Below are positions 17,256-26,356 of a stretch of 64,000 nt of DNA, one piece after another. Origin of the DNA: Rudaea sp. 3F27F6 (lineage in GTDB: Bacteria > Pseudomonadota > Gammaproteobacteria > Xanthomonadales > Rhodanobacteraceae); contig NZ_SCNG01000001.1 in NCBI RefSeq assembly GCF_005503555.1, positions 1,364,001 to 1,428,000 on the forward strand, in the 5' to 3' direction. The notes beneath the pieces were generated by a model, which did no database searches, had not been told where the DNA came from, and was given only the letters and a program-made list of their open reading frames with translations. The translations under genes were made by a program, and so were the position numbers. Positions within the stretch are counted from its first letter, which is position 1; each line of letters begins with the position of its first letter.

Positions 17256-17288
17256 CCGGCGGCTAGGGGGGTGCCGCCGGGTCAGCTT
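17256..17288 (-). terminator. Rho-independent terminator of the giant repeat-protein gene
   Basis: Stem CCGGCGGC / GCCGCCGG (17256-17263 and 17273-17280) followed, on the minus strand, by TTCTTTTTTTGG (complement of 17245-17256). It lies about 45 bases after the stop at 17324. Confidence 0.75.
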
Positions 17289-17323
17289 CCTTGCTGAACT
17301 CTTCGTGCTTATGCGAAACGCGC

Positions 17324-20300
17324 TCAGCGCCGACGCCGGGCCTGCTCGGCTCGGCGCCGCACCGACAGCAGCATTACCAGCGCCATGAGGATCAAGGTCC
17401 AGGTCGTCGTCGCCGGCACCTTGGCGATATCGGCAGGAGGACCGGGATCATCGACCGTACCCGTTACCGCCGCCGTGCACGGCGGCGTCTGCCCGTTCGC
17501 GCAGGTGCCCTCTGCGGGCGGCGTGACGCTGGCGATATTCGTAACGCTTTGCGGCGGCGTCGCTTCGACCTGCGCGCTGATCGCATAGATCAGGCTCGAT
17601 CCGGCCGGGAAGGTCGCGATCGTCGCGTTGATCGCGCCGCTGCCGCTCGCACTCGGGCATTGTGCGCCGCCGCTTGCGCTGCAGGTCCAGCTCGCACTGG
17701 CGATGCCGAGCGGCAACGGATCGCTGACGCTGCTGCCCGACGCATCGACCGTGCCGCTGTTGCGCACGGTGACGACGTAGCCGACGTTGCCGCTCGGTTC
17801 GAGCACGGTGCTGCTTGCGCTCTTGGCGATATCGACCTGGGCCTTCGCCGCCGGCGTGGTCACCGTCGACGTGCATGGCGGCGTCTGCCCGCCCGCGCAT
17901 GTGCCGCCGCCCGGCGGAGTGACCGACGCGACGTTGACGATATTCGCCGGCGGATTCGCCGCGACCGTCGCGGTCACCGTGTAGACCAGGCTCGATCCGG
18001 CCGGGAACACGGCCAGCGTCGCATTGATCGCACCGCTGCCGCTCGCCGCGGGACATTGCGCACCGCCGTTCGCCGTGCAAGTCCAGGTCGCGCTCGCGAT
18101 GCCTGCGGGCAGCGGATCGGCGAGCGTCGCTCCTGCGGCGTCGGCACTCCCGACATTACTCGCCGTGACCGTGTAGGTGATCGTACCGCCGGCCGTCGCG
18201 CTCGTCGCCGTCGTGGTCTTGCTGATCGCGACGGTCGGCGCAACCGGGGTCGTCACCTTGGACGTGCACGGCGGCGTCTGGCCACTCGCGCAGGTGCCGC
18301 CGCCGGGCGGAGTGACCGACGCGACGTTGACGATATTTGCCGGCGGATTCGCCGCGGCGGTTGCGGTCACCGTGTAGACCAGGCCCGATCCGGCCGGGAA
18401 CACGGCCAGCGTCGCGCTGATCGCACCGCTGCCGCTCGCCGCGGGACATTGCGCACCGCCGTTCGCCGCGCAGGTCCAGGTTGCGCTCGCGATGCCCGCA
18501 GGCAGCGGATCGGCGAGCGTCGTGCCGGCGCCGTCGACGGCGCCGAGGTTGGTCGCCGCCACCGTGTACACGATCGTGCCGTTGGCCGCGACGCGCGTCG
18601 CCGAGGTCGTCTTCGACACGCCGACGACCGGCCCGGGCGGCGTGATCGCTGTTGACGTGCACGGCGGCGCCTGGCCGTTGGCGCAGCCGCCGCCGTTCGG
18701 CGGTGTCGTCGTCGCAACGTTGACGATGCTCGCCGGCGGCGTGGCGCTGACCGTCGCGGTGATCGTGTAAGTCAGGCTCGCTGCGGAAGCGAACGGCGCG
18801 GCGACGGTTTCGTCGAGCGCGCCGCTGCCGCTCGCGTGCGGGCACTGCACGCCGCCCGAGGCGGCGCAGGTCCAGCTCGCCGCGGTGATACCGGCCGGCA
18901 ACGGATCGCTGATGCGCGTGCCGCCTGCGTCAACCGTGCCGGCGTTGCTCACGACCACGCTGTAGGTCAGCGTGCCGCCCGCGGGCACGACGGTCTGCGT
19001 CGTGCTCTTGCGGATGTCGATCAGCGGCGTCACCGGCGTGGTGACGGTGGCGTTGCACGGCGGCGCGCTTCCGTCCGCGCAGGCGCCGCCGCCGGGCGGG
19101 GTCACCGTCGCGACGTTGACGATGTTCGCCGGCGGATTCGCCGCGACCGTCGCGGTGACCGTGTAGACCAGGTTCGATCCGACCGGGAACGCCGCGATCG
19201 TCGCATTGATCGCACCGCTGCCGCTCGCGCTCGGACATTGCGCGCCGCCGTTCGCCACGCAGGTCCAGGTCGCACTCGCGACACCTGCCGGCAGCGGGTC
19301 GGCCAGCGTCGCGCCCGCCGCATCGACGACGCCGGTATTGCTCGCCGTCACCGTGTAGACGATCGTGCCGTTCGGCGCGACGCCGGTCGCCGTCGTGATC
19401 TTGGCGATGCCGACCTGCGGCTTGGGCACATAGGCGTTGCTCGCGGTCAGCGCCAGGCTCGCCGCCGAAGCGACACTGAGATTCTGCAGCGCGCCCGGAT
19501 TGGACAGGACGAAGTTCGGATCGCCGCCCGACTCGACGATGTCGTAGTGGCACGCGGTGCTGCCGTCGCCCTGCACGGGCGGCACGTTGGCGAAGCTGCC
19601 GGTCGCACCGGCCGCGAGCACGAGTGGATTCGGCGTCACGCCGGCGACGGAACAGCCGTCGGTCGGCGTCAGGGTGAAGCTCCACTGCGCGCCCGCTGCG
19701 GGCGTGCCGCCACTGGTCTGCTTGGTCAGCGCGATACTGCCCGGCGCAACGACGGTGAGATCGCCATAGGTAAAGCACGGATTCTGATTGTTCGCGCAGG
19801 CCACCGGACCGCCGCCGACGTCGGCCTGCAGGATCGCGTTGCGGTACTGCCCCGTCGCGCTCGCGACGAGCTGATAGGTGACGTCGCAGTAGGCGTTGGC
19901 CGGCACGCTGATCGCGCTCAACTGGGTCTGGTCGTTTGCCGTGCCCGCGATCGTCGTGTTCGAGCCAAGCGCGCAGCCCGCCGCGGAATTCGCCGCGAGC
20001 GCCACGCTGCCGGGCACGATCTGCCAGGTGGCGTTCGGCGGCGCGAGATAGCCTTGCGGCACCACGCCGTTCGGATAACCGCCGCTCGGATTGATGCGGT
20101 CGAGCACGTCGATATTGCCGATCGCGCCGGCCGTCGTGTTGAGCACGCGCACCGTCGCCGTGACCGGCTGGCCGATCGTCGCGGTCGCCGGCGCGATCGA
20201 CTTCACCACGGCCGAGGCCGGCACACCGACGATCGTCGCACTCGCGTCGCCGACGTTGGTCGCGCCTTCGCTCGTGGTCACCGTGCCGCCCGCGATGACG

Positions 20301-23041
20301 TTGGTCACCGGCGCGTTCGCCGTGGTCAACTGCACGTCGACGCTGATCGTGCACGAGCCGCTCGGCGCCAGCACGATGCCGGCGACCGACAGCACCGGCG
20401 GCGTCGCGCTCGACAGGCTCGCGTTCGCCGGTGCACCCGTGCTGCCTGCGCTACAAACCACTTGGACGTTCGGATTCGCCGCGGCGATCAGCCCGGCCGG
20501 GAACGCGTCCTGGAACGACACGTTGTTGAGCGTCGCGCCGTTGGCGGTCTGCGGATTGGCGACGACGATGCTCATGCTCGTGGTTTCGCCCGCGGTGACG
20601 GTCGCCTGTGCGAACGACTTCGACACGGCGATGCTCAGGTCGCCGACCGAAAGTGTGGCCGTGTTCGAGGACTGTGTGTTCGAGATGCCCTGATCACTGC
20701 TCATGCTGCCCGCAACGATCTGGTTCGGATAATTCGCCGACTGCGGCTGCCCGGCCGCTTGCTGCACGTACACGTCGAGCACGCAGGTGCCCGGGTTGAC
20801 CGGCGATCCGGTCGCGGCAGGCACGCCCGCGTTGGCGATGGTCAGCACGGTCTGGCCGTTGACTACGTCCGAACTCAGGCTCGCCGCGCCGCAGTCGGCC
20901 GAGAACGCCGGGCTGCCGTTGCCGGCGAGGACCAGGCCCGCGGGCAGCGGGTCCTGGTAGCTGACGCCGGTCAGCGGCATCGCGTTGACGTTGGTCAGGG
21001 TGATCTTGAGATCGGCGACGCCGTTCGGCGCGACCGTGGTCGGATAGAACGACTTGCGGATCGTCACGCCGTCATTGACCACCAGGGTGACGCCGTCGGA
21101 CGGCCCGGCGGAAAAGCCGACGTTGTTCGCGGCGAGGACGCCGGTCACGCTGTCGGCGCCGAGCGCGTCGTGATAGGTGCCGAGCGAGTCGGTGATCGGC
21201 GCGGTCGCATCGATGTAGACCGGAAAGCTGATCACGCAGGTGCCCGGATTGATGCTGCCGTCGGACTGCGCCGCGGCCGCCGGCACGCTCGTGTTGGCGA
21301 ACTGCAGATTGAGCGTCGTCGCCGTCGATCCCGTCGCGGTCACCGTGCCGAGGCTGCAGGTCTGCGCCGTCGTGTTCGCATATGCGCCGTAGGTGACGTT
21401 CTGTGCGACCGTGGCCGGATCGATGCGCAGCGAACGCCCGGCGATGTTGGTGAAGCCGGCCGAGTCGAGCACGTCGCTCAAGGTCGCCAGATTCAGCGCG
21501 CTCGTGGTCAGCGTGTTCTCGACCGCGACGAAGACATAGGCTACTTCCTGCGTCGCCGGAGCGGCCGGCCGGGTCACGCGCAAATAAGTGTTGAACGGCG
21601 GATTGCCCGGCATCCACGGCGCGGTCGACAGGCGCTTGTACAGGTTCGGCTTGTAGTTGCCCGGGCCGCCGCCGTTCGAGATCGTGTTGACCGAAAGCGT
21701 GGCCGACGCGGCATTGCCGTTGCTCGTCGGCGTGGTGCCGTTGGCGCCGCCGGTGCCGGTCACCGTGTTGACGCCGAGCTGGTTGACGTAGGCGCCGGCC
21801 GTGCTGCCGCGCACCCAGACGACGATCTGGCAGCTGCCGTTCGCCGCGATGCTGCCGCTCGCGACATCGAGCGCGCCGGCGCCGTCGGTCACGTTGGCGT
21901 GATTGAAGTTGCACGAGTCGGACACCACCGGTGCGCTGCCGCCCGCGGAGGCGTCGAGGACGAAACCGGGGCCGCCCGGAAAGGCGTCGTTGAACGCGAG
22001 ATTGCTGACCGGATACTGGGTCGGGTTGCTGATCTGGATCGTCATCGTCGTCGGCGAACCGTCGACGAAGACGTTGCCCGCGGCGAAGCTCTTCGTCACC
22101 GACAACTGATTCTGCACGCTCAGCGTCGCGTTGATCGGCGACGTGTTCGCTGCCGCGGCGCCGCGCTGGCTGCTGGTTACCGCGCCGACCGGAATCGTAT
22201 TGACCGCATTGCCGGTCGACGCCGGCGCCTGCACGCCGACGACAACGGTGCAGGTCGCGCCGGCCGCGAGCGTCGCGCCGGTGATGCCGACACTGGACGC
22301 GCCTGAGGCGGCGGAGAGCGTCGCACCGCCGCAGCCGGTCGCGCTCGGCGCGGGTGTGGACAGCAGGGTCATGCCGTTCGGCAGCGCATCGGTATAGGCG
22401 ACGCCATCCATGGCGAAATTGTTCGGGTTGGCGATATTGATCGTCAGCGTGACCGGGCCGCCGGTCGCGCTCGTCGACGGCGAGAAGTTCTTGTTGCCGT
22501 TGAGTGGCGCCATGTTCTGCACGGTCAGGCTGTTGCTCGCGCTCGTCGCCGCGTTGACCTGATTGCCGCCGACCGACGCCGAGACCGCGGTCGGTGCGAG
22601 CGTCGTCGGATAGGTCTGTCCCGCCGAGGCATAGCTCGTGACGAGATACTTGACCACGCAGACGCCGGCCTGGCCGGCGTTGATGCCGGGCACGCTGCCG
22701 CCGCCGAGACCGTAGCTGCCGCCTGACGGGCCGCCGTTGCCGGACGGCGTGCCGCCGCAATTCGGTTCGCCGGAAGGCCCGGTGCCGCTGCCGTAACCGA
22801 CGATCTGTAAACCGGCCGGCAAGGTCGAGTCGATCGCGAGAGCGCTGGCGGCCGCCGAATTGTTGTTGACCACGTAAATCGTCATCACCGCCGCGTCGCC
22901 CGGCGCGATGACATTGGGATCGAAAGCCAGATTCGTGATCAGGGGGTTCTGCGCCTGCGCGGCGAACGAAGCGGAAAGACCGGAAATGCTGAAAAGAAGC
23001 GCGCAAAGGCCACGCGCCAAGCCGCGATCGACAGAAAACAT
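17324..23041 (-). CDS. Giant secreted DUF11-repeat surface protein with IPTL-CTERM-like tail
   Basis: 1905 residues. A signal peptide (cleavage near AAQAQ) is followed by many beta-sandwich modules. The N-terminal two thirds hold diverged DUF11/DUF7933-like modules (NKNFSPSTSATGGPVTLTI, SVTKSFAAGNVF, IRKSFYPTTVAPNGVADL and others) and one prealbumin-like module (IALTKQTSGGTPAAGAQWSF). The last ~650 residues are five tandem modules of about 131 residues with WTCxAxGGxQCP and ASGSGA. The C-terminus VPATTTWTLILMALVMLLSVRRR is a hydrophobic helix plus basic cluster of the IPTL-CTERM/PEP-CTERM sorting type. Cysteines suggest disulfides. Probably an adhesive or matrix protein at the cell surface. 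The start has GAGG 11 bases upstream. Single gene with its own terminator. Confidence 0.88.
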   Translation of the reverse strand: MFSVDRGLARGLCALLFSISGLSASFAAQAQNPLITNLAFDPNVIAPGDAAVMTIYVVNNNSAAASALAIDSTLPAGLQIVGYGSGTGPSGEPNCGGTPSGNGGPSGGSYGLGGGSVPGINAGQAGVCVVKYLVTSYASAGQTYPTTLAPTAVSASVGGNQVNAATSASNSLTVQNMAPLNGNKNFSPSTSATGGPVTLTINIANPNNFAMDGVAYTDALPNGMTLLSTPAPSATGCGGATLSAASGASSVGITGATLAAGATCTVVVGVQAPASTGNAVNTIPVGAVTSSQRGAAAANTSPINATLSVQNQLSVTKSFAAGNVFVDGSPTTMTIQISNPTQYPVSNLAFNDAFPGGPGFVLDASAGGSAPVVSDSCNFNHANVTDGAGALDVASGSIAANGSCQIVVWVRGSTAGAYVNQLGVNTVTGTGGANGTTPTSNGNAASATLSVNTISNGGGPGNYKPNLYKRLSTAPWMPGNPPFNTYLRVTRPAAPATQEVAYVFVAVENTLTTSALNLATLSDVLDSAGFTNIAGRSLRIDPATVAQNVTYGAYANTTAQTCSLGTVTATGSTATTLNLQFANTSVPAAAAQSDGSINPGTCVISFPVYIDATAPITDSLGTYHDALGADSVTGVLAANNVGFSAGPSDGVTLVVNDGVTIRKSFYPTTVAPNGVADLKITLTNVNAMPLTGVSYQDPLPAGLVLAGNGSPAFSADCGAASLSSDVVNGQTVLTIANAGVPAATGSPVNPGTCVLDVYVQQAAGQPQSANYPNQIVAGSMSSDQGISNTQSSNTATLSVGDLSIAVSKSFAQATVTAGETTSMSIVVANPQTANGATLNNVSFQDAFPAGLIAAANPNVQVVCSAGSTGAPANASLSSATPPVLSVAGIVLAPSGSCTISVDVQLTTANAPVTNVIAGGTVTTSEGATNVGDASATIVGVPASAVVKSIAPATATIGQPVTATVRVLNTTAGAIGNIDVLDRINPSGGYPNGVVPQGYLAPPNATWQIVPGSVALAANSAAGCALGSNTTIAGTANDQTQLSAISVPANAYCDVTYQLVASATGQYRNAILQADVGGGPVACANNQNPCFTYGDLTVVAPGSIALTKQTSGGTPAAGAQWSFTLTPTDGCSVAGVTPNPLVLAAGATGSFANVPPVQGDGSTACHYDIVESGGDPNFVLSNPGALQNLSVASAASLALTASNAYVPKPQVGIAKITTATGVAPNGTIVYTVTASNTGVVDAAGATLADPLPAGVASATWTCVANGGAQCPSASGSGAINATIAAFPVGSNLVYTVTATVAANPPANIVNVATVTPPGGGACADGSAPPCNATVTTPVTPLIDIRKSTTQTVVPAGGTLTYSVVVSNAGTVDAGGTRISDPLPAGITAASWTCAASGGVQCPHASGSGALDETVAAPFASAASLTYTITATVSATPPASIVNVATTTPPNGGGCANGQAPPCTSTAITPPGPVVGVSKTTSATRVAANGTIVYTVAATNLGAVDGAGTTLADPLPAGIASATWTCAANGGAQCPAASGSGAISATLAVFPAGSGLVYTVTATAAANPPANIVNVASVTPPGGGTCASGQTPPCTSKVTTPVAPTVAISKTTTATSATAGGTITYTVTASNVGSADAAGATLADPLPAGIASATWTCTANGGAQCPAASGSGAINATLAVFPAGSSLVYTVTATVAANPPANIVNVASVTPPGGGTCAGGQTPPCTSTVTTPAAKAQVDIAKSASSTVLEPSGNVGYVVTVRNSGTVDASGSSVSDPLPLGIASASWTCSASGGAQCPSASGSGAINATIATFPAGSSLIYAISAQVEATPPQSVTNIASVTPPAEGTCANGQTPPCTAAVTGTVDDPGPPADIAKVPATTTWTLILMALVMLLSVRRRAEQARRRR
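17450..19420 (-). repeat. Five tandem ~393-base coding repeats inside the giant protein gene
   Basis: Equivalent blocks recur at 393-base spacing (for example GTCACC..GACGTGCA at 17859 and 18252), that is 131 codons. The third and fourth modules (as read in the protein) are nearly identical in DNA over long stretches; the first, second and fifth are more diverged. Such DNA repeats allow recombination that changes module number. Confidence 0.85.
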
Positions 23042-23073
23042 CGAGCCACCTCGGCAAGATCAAAGGAAATTAA

Positions 23074-23089
23074 TGTGATTTCTATCACA
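23074..23089. promoter_or_regulatory. CRP/Clp-type box 1
   Basis: TGTGATTTCTATCACA matches the CRP consensus TGTGA-N6-TCACA exactly, 33-48 bases before the start codon of the giant repeat-protein gene. Xanthomonads have the CRP-like regulator Clp, which recognises a similar motif. Confidence 0.6.
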
Positions 23090-23096
23090 AAAATAA

Positions 23097-23112
23097 TGTG
23101 AATCAAATCACA
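23097..23112. promoter_or_regulatory. CRP/Clp-type box 2
   Basis: TGTGAATCAAATCACA is a second exact TGTGA-N6-TCACA site, centred 23 bases from box 1 (about two helical turns). The outer bases of the two boxes (AATGTGATTT and AAATCACATT) are also complementary, so the region could form one larger dyad. No convincing -10/-35 pair could be assigned. Confidence 0.6.
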
Positions 23113-23480
23113 TTTTCTCGATCCACAGAAAAAGCCAGGGCAAGGCGCGGCCGGAGCGGCGGCCGGAAATCGTGGCGGATTTTTGCGCTGGCGCGGGGCC
23201 GGGCGGCGGTTTCAGGGGAGTTCGCGCCGTGCCTCTGCCCCGATTTGCAGTGGAGCCGCAGCAGGTCGGCGGTTTCCGCGCGCGCTTAGGGGGAGTCCGG
23301 CACGCGTCGCGCCGGGTAACGCAAGCCTTGGCCGCAGTCCAGCGCCACCCTTATGCGCCCGCAGCAGCTTCTCGCACACATGCGAGGGACAGCGTCGAAT
23401 TCTTCCGCGCTACCGGCAAACGCCCACGACGAAACGGCTCGTGCACGGCCGCAGCCGGGACGACCGTACTGATCCCAACT
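23113..23480. other. Gene-free stretch between the giant protein gene and the GT2 gene
   Basis: 368 bases upstream of the CRP-type boxes and downstream of the glycosyltransferase stop. I see only short unsupported open frames, no ribosome-binding site followed by a convincing protein, and no clear terminator. Confidence 0.5.
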
Positions 23481-24263
23481 TCAGGAAGCCGGCTGGTCGA
23501 CGACGACCGGCGGCACCGTGCGCGAGCGCCGCAGATTGCCGAGCATAAGGCCGCCGCGCAGCAGGCGGCCGGCGATCATGCGCGTGATGCGGGTGACATC
23601 GCGGAACGGCTTGAAGTGGCTCGCGCGCCGCTCTTCTTCGTAGCTGGCCTTGATCGGCACCGATACCGCATGGATGCCGCGCGCGGCACATTCGATGAGG
23701 ATTTCGCTCTCGAACACGAAGCCGTCGTGCGGCAGCGCGAGCGCCGTCTCGATCGCGCTGCGCGGGTAGTAGCGCTGGCCGCTCTGCGAATCGACGATGC
23801 GCTGGCCGCAGGCCCACGACACCCAAAAGTCGGCCTGTTCGTTGCCGAAGCGGTTCTTGTCCGGCTGCGCGTCCTTGCCGAGCAGGCGCGCGCCGATGAC
23901 GATGTGGTTCGGATACTGTGCCGCGGCCGCGAGCAGGCGCGGCAGGTCGGCGGCGTCGTGCTGGCCGTCGCCGTCCATGGTCAATACGCCGTCGGCGCCG
24001 AGCTTGCGCGCCAGCTCGAAGCCGTCGCGCAGGGCCATCGCCTTGCCCTGCGGCGACGCATGGCGGATGCGCTCGATCGGCAGGTCGGCGACCGCCGCGC
24101 TGGTGCCGTCGCTCGATCCGTCGTCGACGATGATCACGCGCGCGCAGTAGCGCAACGCGGACTCGACCACGCCGCGAATCGCGCGCTCCTCGTTCAACGC
24201 CGGAATCACGACGACGCCGGCCGGCGCCGTATTCCGCGCAGCCTGTGCTTGCTCCCCGGTCAA
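23481..24263 (-). CDS. Glycosyltransferase family 2 of the ketosynthase cluster
   Basis: 260-residue GT-A enzyme: VVVIPALNEERAIRGVV, then VIIVDDGSSDGTSA, the DxD-type motif MDGDGQHD, and the acceptor-region segment SGQRYYPRSAI. No transmembrane helix is obvious, so it is probably cytosolic or peripheral. It overlaps the chain-length-factor gene by 4 bases, so it is co-translated with the ketosynthase pair. Such glycosyltransferases occur in aryl-polyene/xanthomonadin-type clusters, where they may modify the lipid carrying the polyene. Confidence 0.88.
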   Translation of the reverse strand: MTGEQAQAARNTAPAGVVVIPALNEERAIRGVVESALRYCARVIIVDDGSSDGTSAAVADLPIERIRHASPQGKAMALRDGFELARKLGADGVLTMDGDGQHDAADLPRLLAAAAQYPNHIVIGARLLGKDAQPDKNRFGNEQADFWVSWACGQRIVDSQSGQRYYPRSAIETALALPHDGFVFESEILIECAARGIHAVSVPIKASYEEERRASHFKPFRDVTRITRMIAGRLLRGGLMLGNLRRSRTVPPVVVDQPAS

Positions 24264-25075
24264 AACGAAATCTCCAAATGCAGTGCTGATGGCGGTAAAT
24301 CTTTGTCGCCGTGCAGGGCGAAGTCAAACCCCGCTGCCGCACCGCTTGCAAGAGCGTTCAGCAAAGGCAGGGCCGCGGCCGCGGGATTGCGCCCGCGCAA
24401 GGCCTCCAGCGCGGCCGGCAGCGGCACCGATTCGGCCACGGCGCGGTCGTGCACGGACAGGCGCAGGCGCGCCACGCCGGCCGTCGAGGGCGGCGCCAGA
24501 ACGAAGCCGGCGCCGAACGGCTGGTCGCAGGCGACCACGTCGGCGAGCGGCCCGGCCGCGGCAACGTCGAACGCGGCGAACAGCACCGGCACGCCCTCGG
24601 CCGCGGCAAGCGTCGCCGCTTCGAGCATGCCGTTTGCGAACGTCGCCGGCCCCGCGCTCAGCGCGGTCGACGAGGCCATGCAGCCGCTCGCGATCGTCCA
24701 GTAGCCGGCCGGCGCATTGTGTACCGAGTTGTGGAACTTGGTCGGCGACAGCTCGAACGGCGCGCGCGCGAGCACGGCGCAAAGATAATCGTTGATCGCA
24801 AGATCGCCGTAGCTCGACGCGAACACGTTCGGCAGGTCGCGCGGCGCGCGGCGCGCCATCGCGCAGGCCTCTTCGGCGACGGCGAGCGCGAGCAGGACCG
24901 ACTCGGGTGCGCGGCGGCGCTCGTTGGCCGCGAGCAGCGCGGGCGCAGGCCGCACGAGCGGCTCGGCAGAAAGCGCGCGCGCGCCGTTGAACACCTCGCG
25001 CGCCGAGGCCCAGTCGGGCATGCCGGGCGCACGCACGCCGACGCCTTCGATCGCCAGTTCGAGCGTCGCGCTCAC
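24260..25075 (-). CDS. Beta-ketoacyl synthase chain length factor (aryl-polyene type)
   Basis: 271 residues beginning GTG at 25075, overlapping the ketosynthase stop (GTGA). It matches the Ketoacyl-synt_2 family: LAIEGVGVRAPGMPDW near the start, FASSYGDL, KFHNSVHNAPAGYWTIASGCMASSTALS, and a C-terminal part with VPVLFAAFDV. It lacks the full Cys-His-His arrangement of an active condensing enzyme and is expected to pair with the adjacent synthase and set chain length, as in aryl-polyene systems. Confidence 0.88.
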   Translation of the reverse strand: MSATLELAIEGVGVRAPGMPDWASAREVFNGARALSAEPLVRPAPALLAANERRRAPESVLLALAVAEEACAMARRAPRDLPNVFASSYGDLAINDYLCAVLARAPFELSPTKFHNSVHNAPAGYWTIASGCMASSTALSAGPATFANGMLEAATLAAAEGVPVLFAAFDVAAAGPLADVVACDQPFGAGFVLAPPSTAGVARLRLSVHDRAVAESVPLPAALEALRGRNPAAAALPLLNALASGAAAGFDFALHGDKDLPPSALHLEISF

Positions 25076-26286
25076 AGCGCGTCCGCCCGGGCGAAGGCGA
25101 GGCAGCAGTTGTTGCCGCCGAAACCGAACGAATTGGACAGGGCGATGCGCAGATCCGCTTCGGCGTTGTCGATGCGGATCTGCGGCCCGCAGACCGGATC
25201 GAGGTCGCGCGTGGTCAGCAGGCCCGGCGCAAGCCCGCGTTCGAGCGCGATCAGGGAGATCGCGGCTTCGAGGATGCCGGCCGCGCCGAGCGTGTGCCCA
25301 GTCCAACCCTTGGTCGAACTGGCGCGCGTCGCTGCGGGGAAACGGCGCGCAATCAATGCCGCCTCGACCTCGTCGTTCTGCCGACTCGCGGTGCCGTGCA
25401 GGTTGATGTAATCGACCTGATCGGCGCGAATGCCGGCGCGCGCTAGCGCATCGTCGAGCGCGCGCTCCGCGCCGGCGCCCTGCGGGTGCGGAGCGGACAT
25501 GTGATGCGCGTCACTCGATTCGCCGCAACCGATCAGCAGTTTTGCCGCTTTTTCCACTTTTCCACTTTGCGGCATGCGTTCGAGGATGGCGAAACCCGCG
25601 GCCTCGCCGAGCGAGAGGCCGCTGCGGTTCGCGTCGAACGGCCGGCATGCCTGGCGCGAGACGAGTTCGAGCGAATTGAAGCCGAACAGCACGCTGTCAC
25701 AGAGGGTGTCGACGCCGCCGACGACGACCGCATCGGCGAGGCCGGTGCGCAGCAGGCGCTCGGCGCTGGCAAATACTTTTGCGCTCGACGAGCAGGCCGT
25801 GGCGATGGTCAGGCACGGGCCGGACAGACCGAGCGCATGCTGCACGAACAAGCCGAGCGCGTGCGGCTGGTGCACCTCGCTGCGGCGCTGGTCAGCGCGG
25901 AAGCGGCCCTGCGCGTCGAGTTCGCGGTAGGCGCGTTCGGTCTCGCCGATGCTCGACGTCGAGGTGCCGAGCACGAGCGCGATGCGCGCCGCACCGACGC
26001 GTTCGCGCAGTGCATGCGCGCGATCGAGGAAACCGTCTTGATTGAGGCCGAGCCAGGCGAGGCGATGATTGCGCGAATCGAAACGCGCGAGCGCATCCGG
26101 CAGGACAATCTGCTCCAGGCTTTCGATGCGGCCGATCTTGCATTCGAGCGGCTGGGTCGAGAAGGTGTTGTCGGTCAGGCCGCCGCGGCGCGTTTCGAGC
26201 GCGCGCGCAATCGCCTCCGACCCATGCCCGGCGGCGCAGGTAGCGGTATAGGCGGTGACGGCAAGCGGCGCAATGCGGGCTGGCAA
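25072..26286 (-). CDS. Beta-ketoacyl-ACP synthase (aryl-polyene/xanthomonadin type)
   Basis: About 404 residues with the complete condensing-enzyme triad: Cys in TIATACSSSAKV, His in INLHGTASRQND and His in STKGWTGHTLGAAG; LSNSFGFGGNN is the terminal glycine motif. It would elongate an acyl-ACP chain together with the chain length factor. The start is uncertain: the protein should begin just before IAPLAVTAYTATC, and TTG at 26286 fits the usual length, but there is no clear ribosome-binding site; further upstream in-frame codons run into the divergent YdcF gene. First gene of a KS-CLF-GT2 operon. Confidence 0.85.
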   Translation of the reverse strand: MPARIAPLAVTAYTATCAAGHGSEAIARALETRRGGLTDNTFSTQPLECKIGRIESLEQIVLPDALARFDSRNHRLAWLGLNQDGFLDRAHALRERVGAARIALVLGTSTSSIGETERAYRELDAQGRFRADQRRSEVHQPHALGLFVQHALGLSGPCLTIATACSSSAKVFASAERLLRTGLADAVVVGGVDTLCDSVLFGFNSLELVSRQACRPFDANRSGLSLGEAAGFAILERMPQSGKVEKAAKLLIGCGESSDAHHMSAPHPQGAGAERALDDALARAGIRADQVDYINLHGTASRQNDEVEAALIARRFPAATRASSTKGWTGHTLGAAGILEAAISLIALERGLAPGLLTTRDLDPVCGPQIRIDNAEADLRIALSNSFGFGGNNCCLAFARADAL

Positions 26287-26356
26287 GTAAAGCGTGCGGA
26301 AGCGAAAATACGGTGATGAAGTATAGGTTTGCGCGGCGAGAAGCCGCAACGTGGCG

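Noticed and set aside
18836-22306. 1156-residue open frame on the plus strand
   Set aside because: It is antisense to the giant repeat-protein gene; composition (Arg/Ala-rich, no motifs) is that of a GC-rich shadow frame.
23098-23289. 63-residue open frame upstream of the giant protein
   Set aside because: It starts inside the CRP-type box, lacks a ribosome-binding site and has basic low-information composition.
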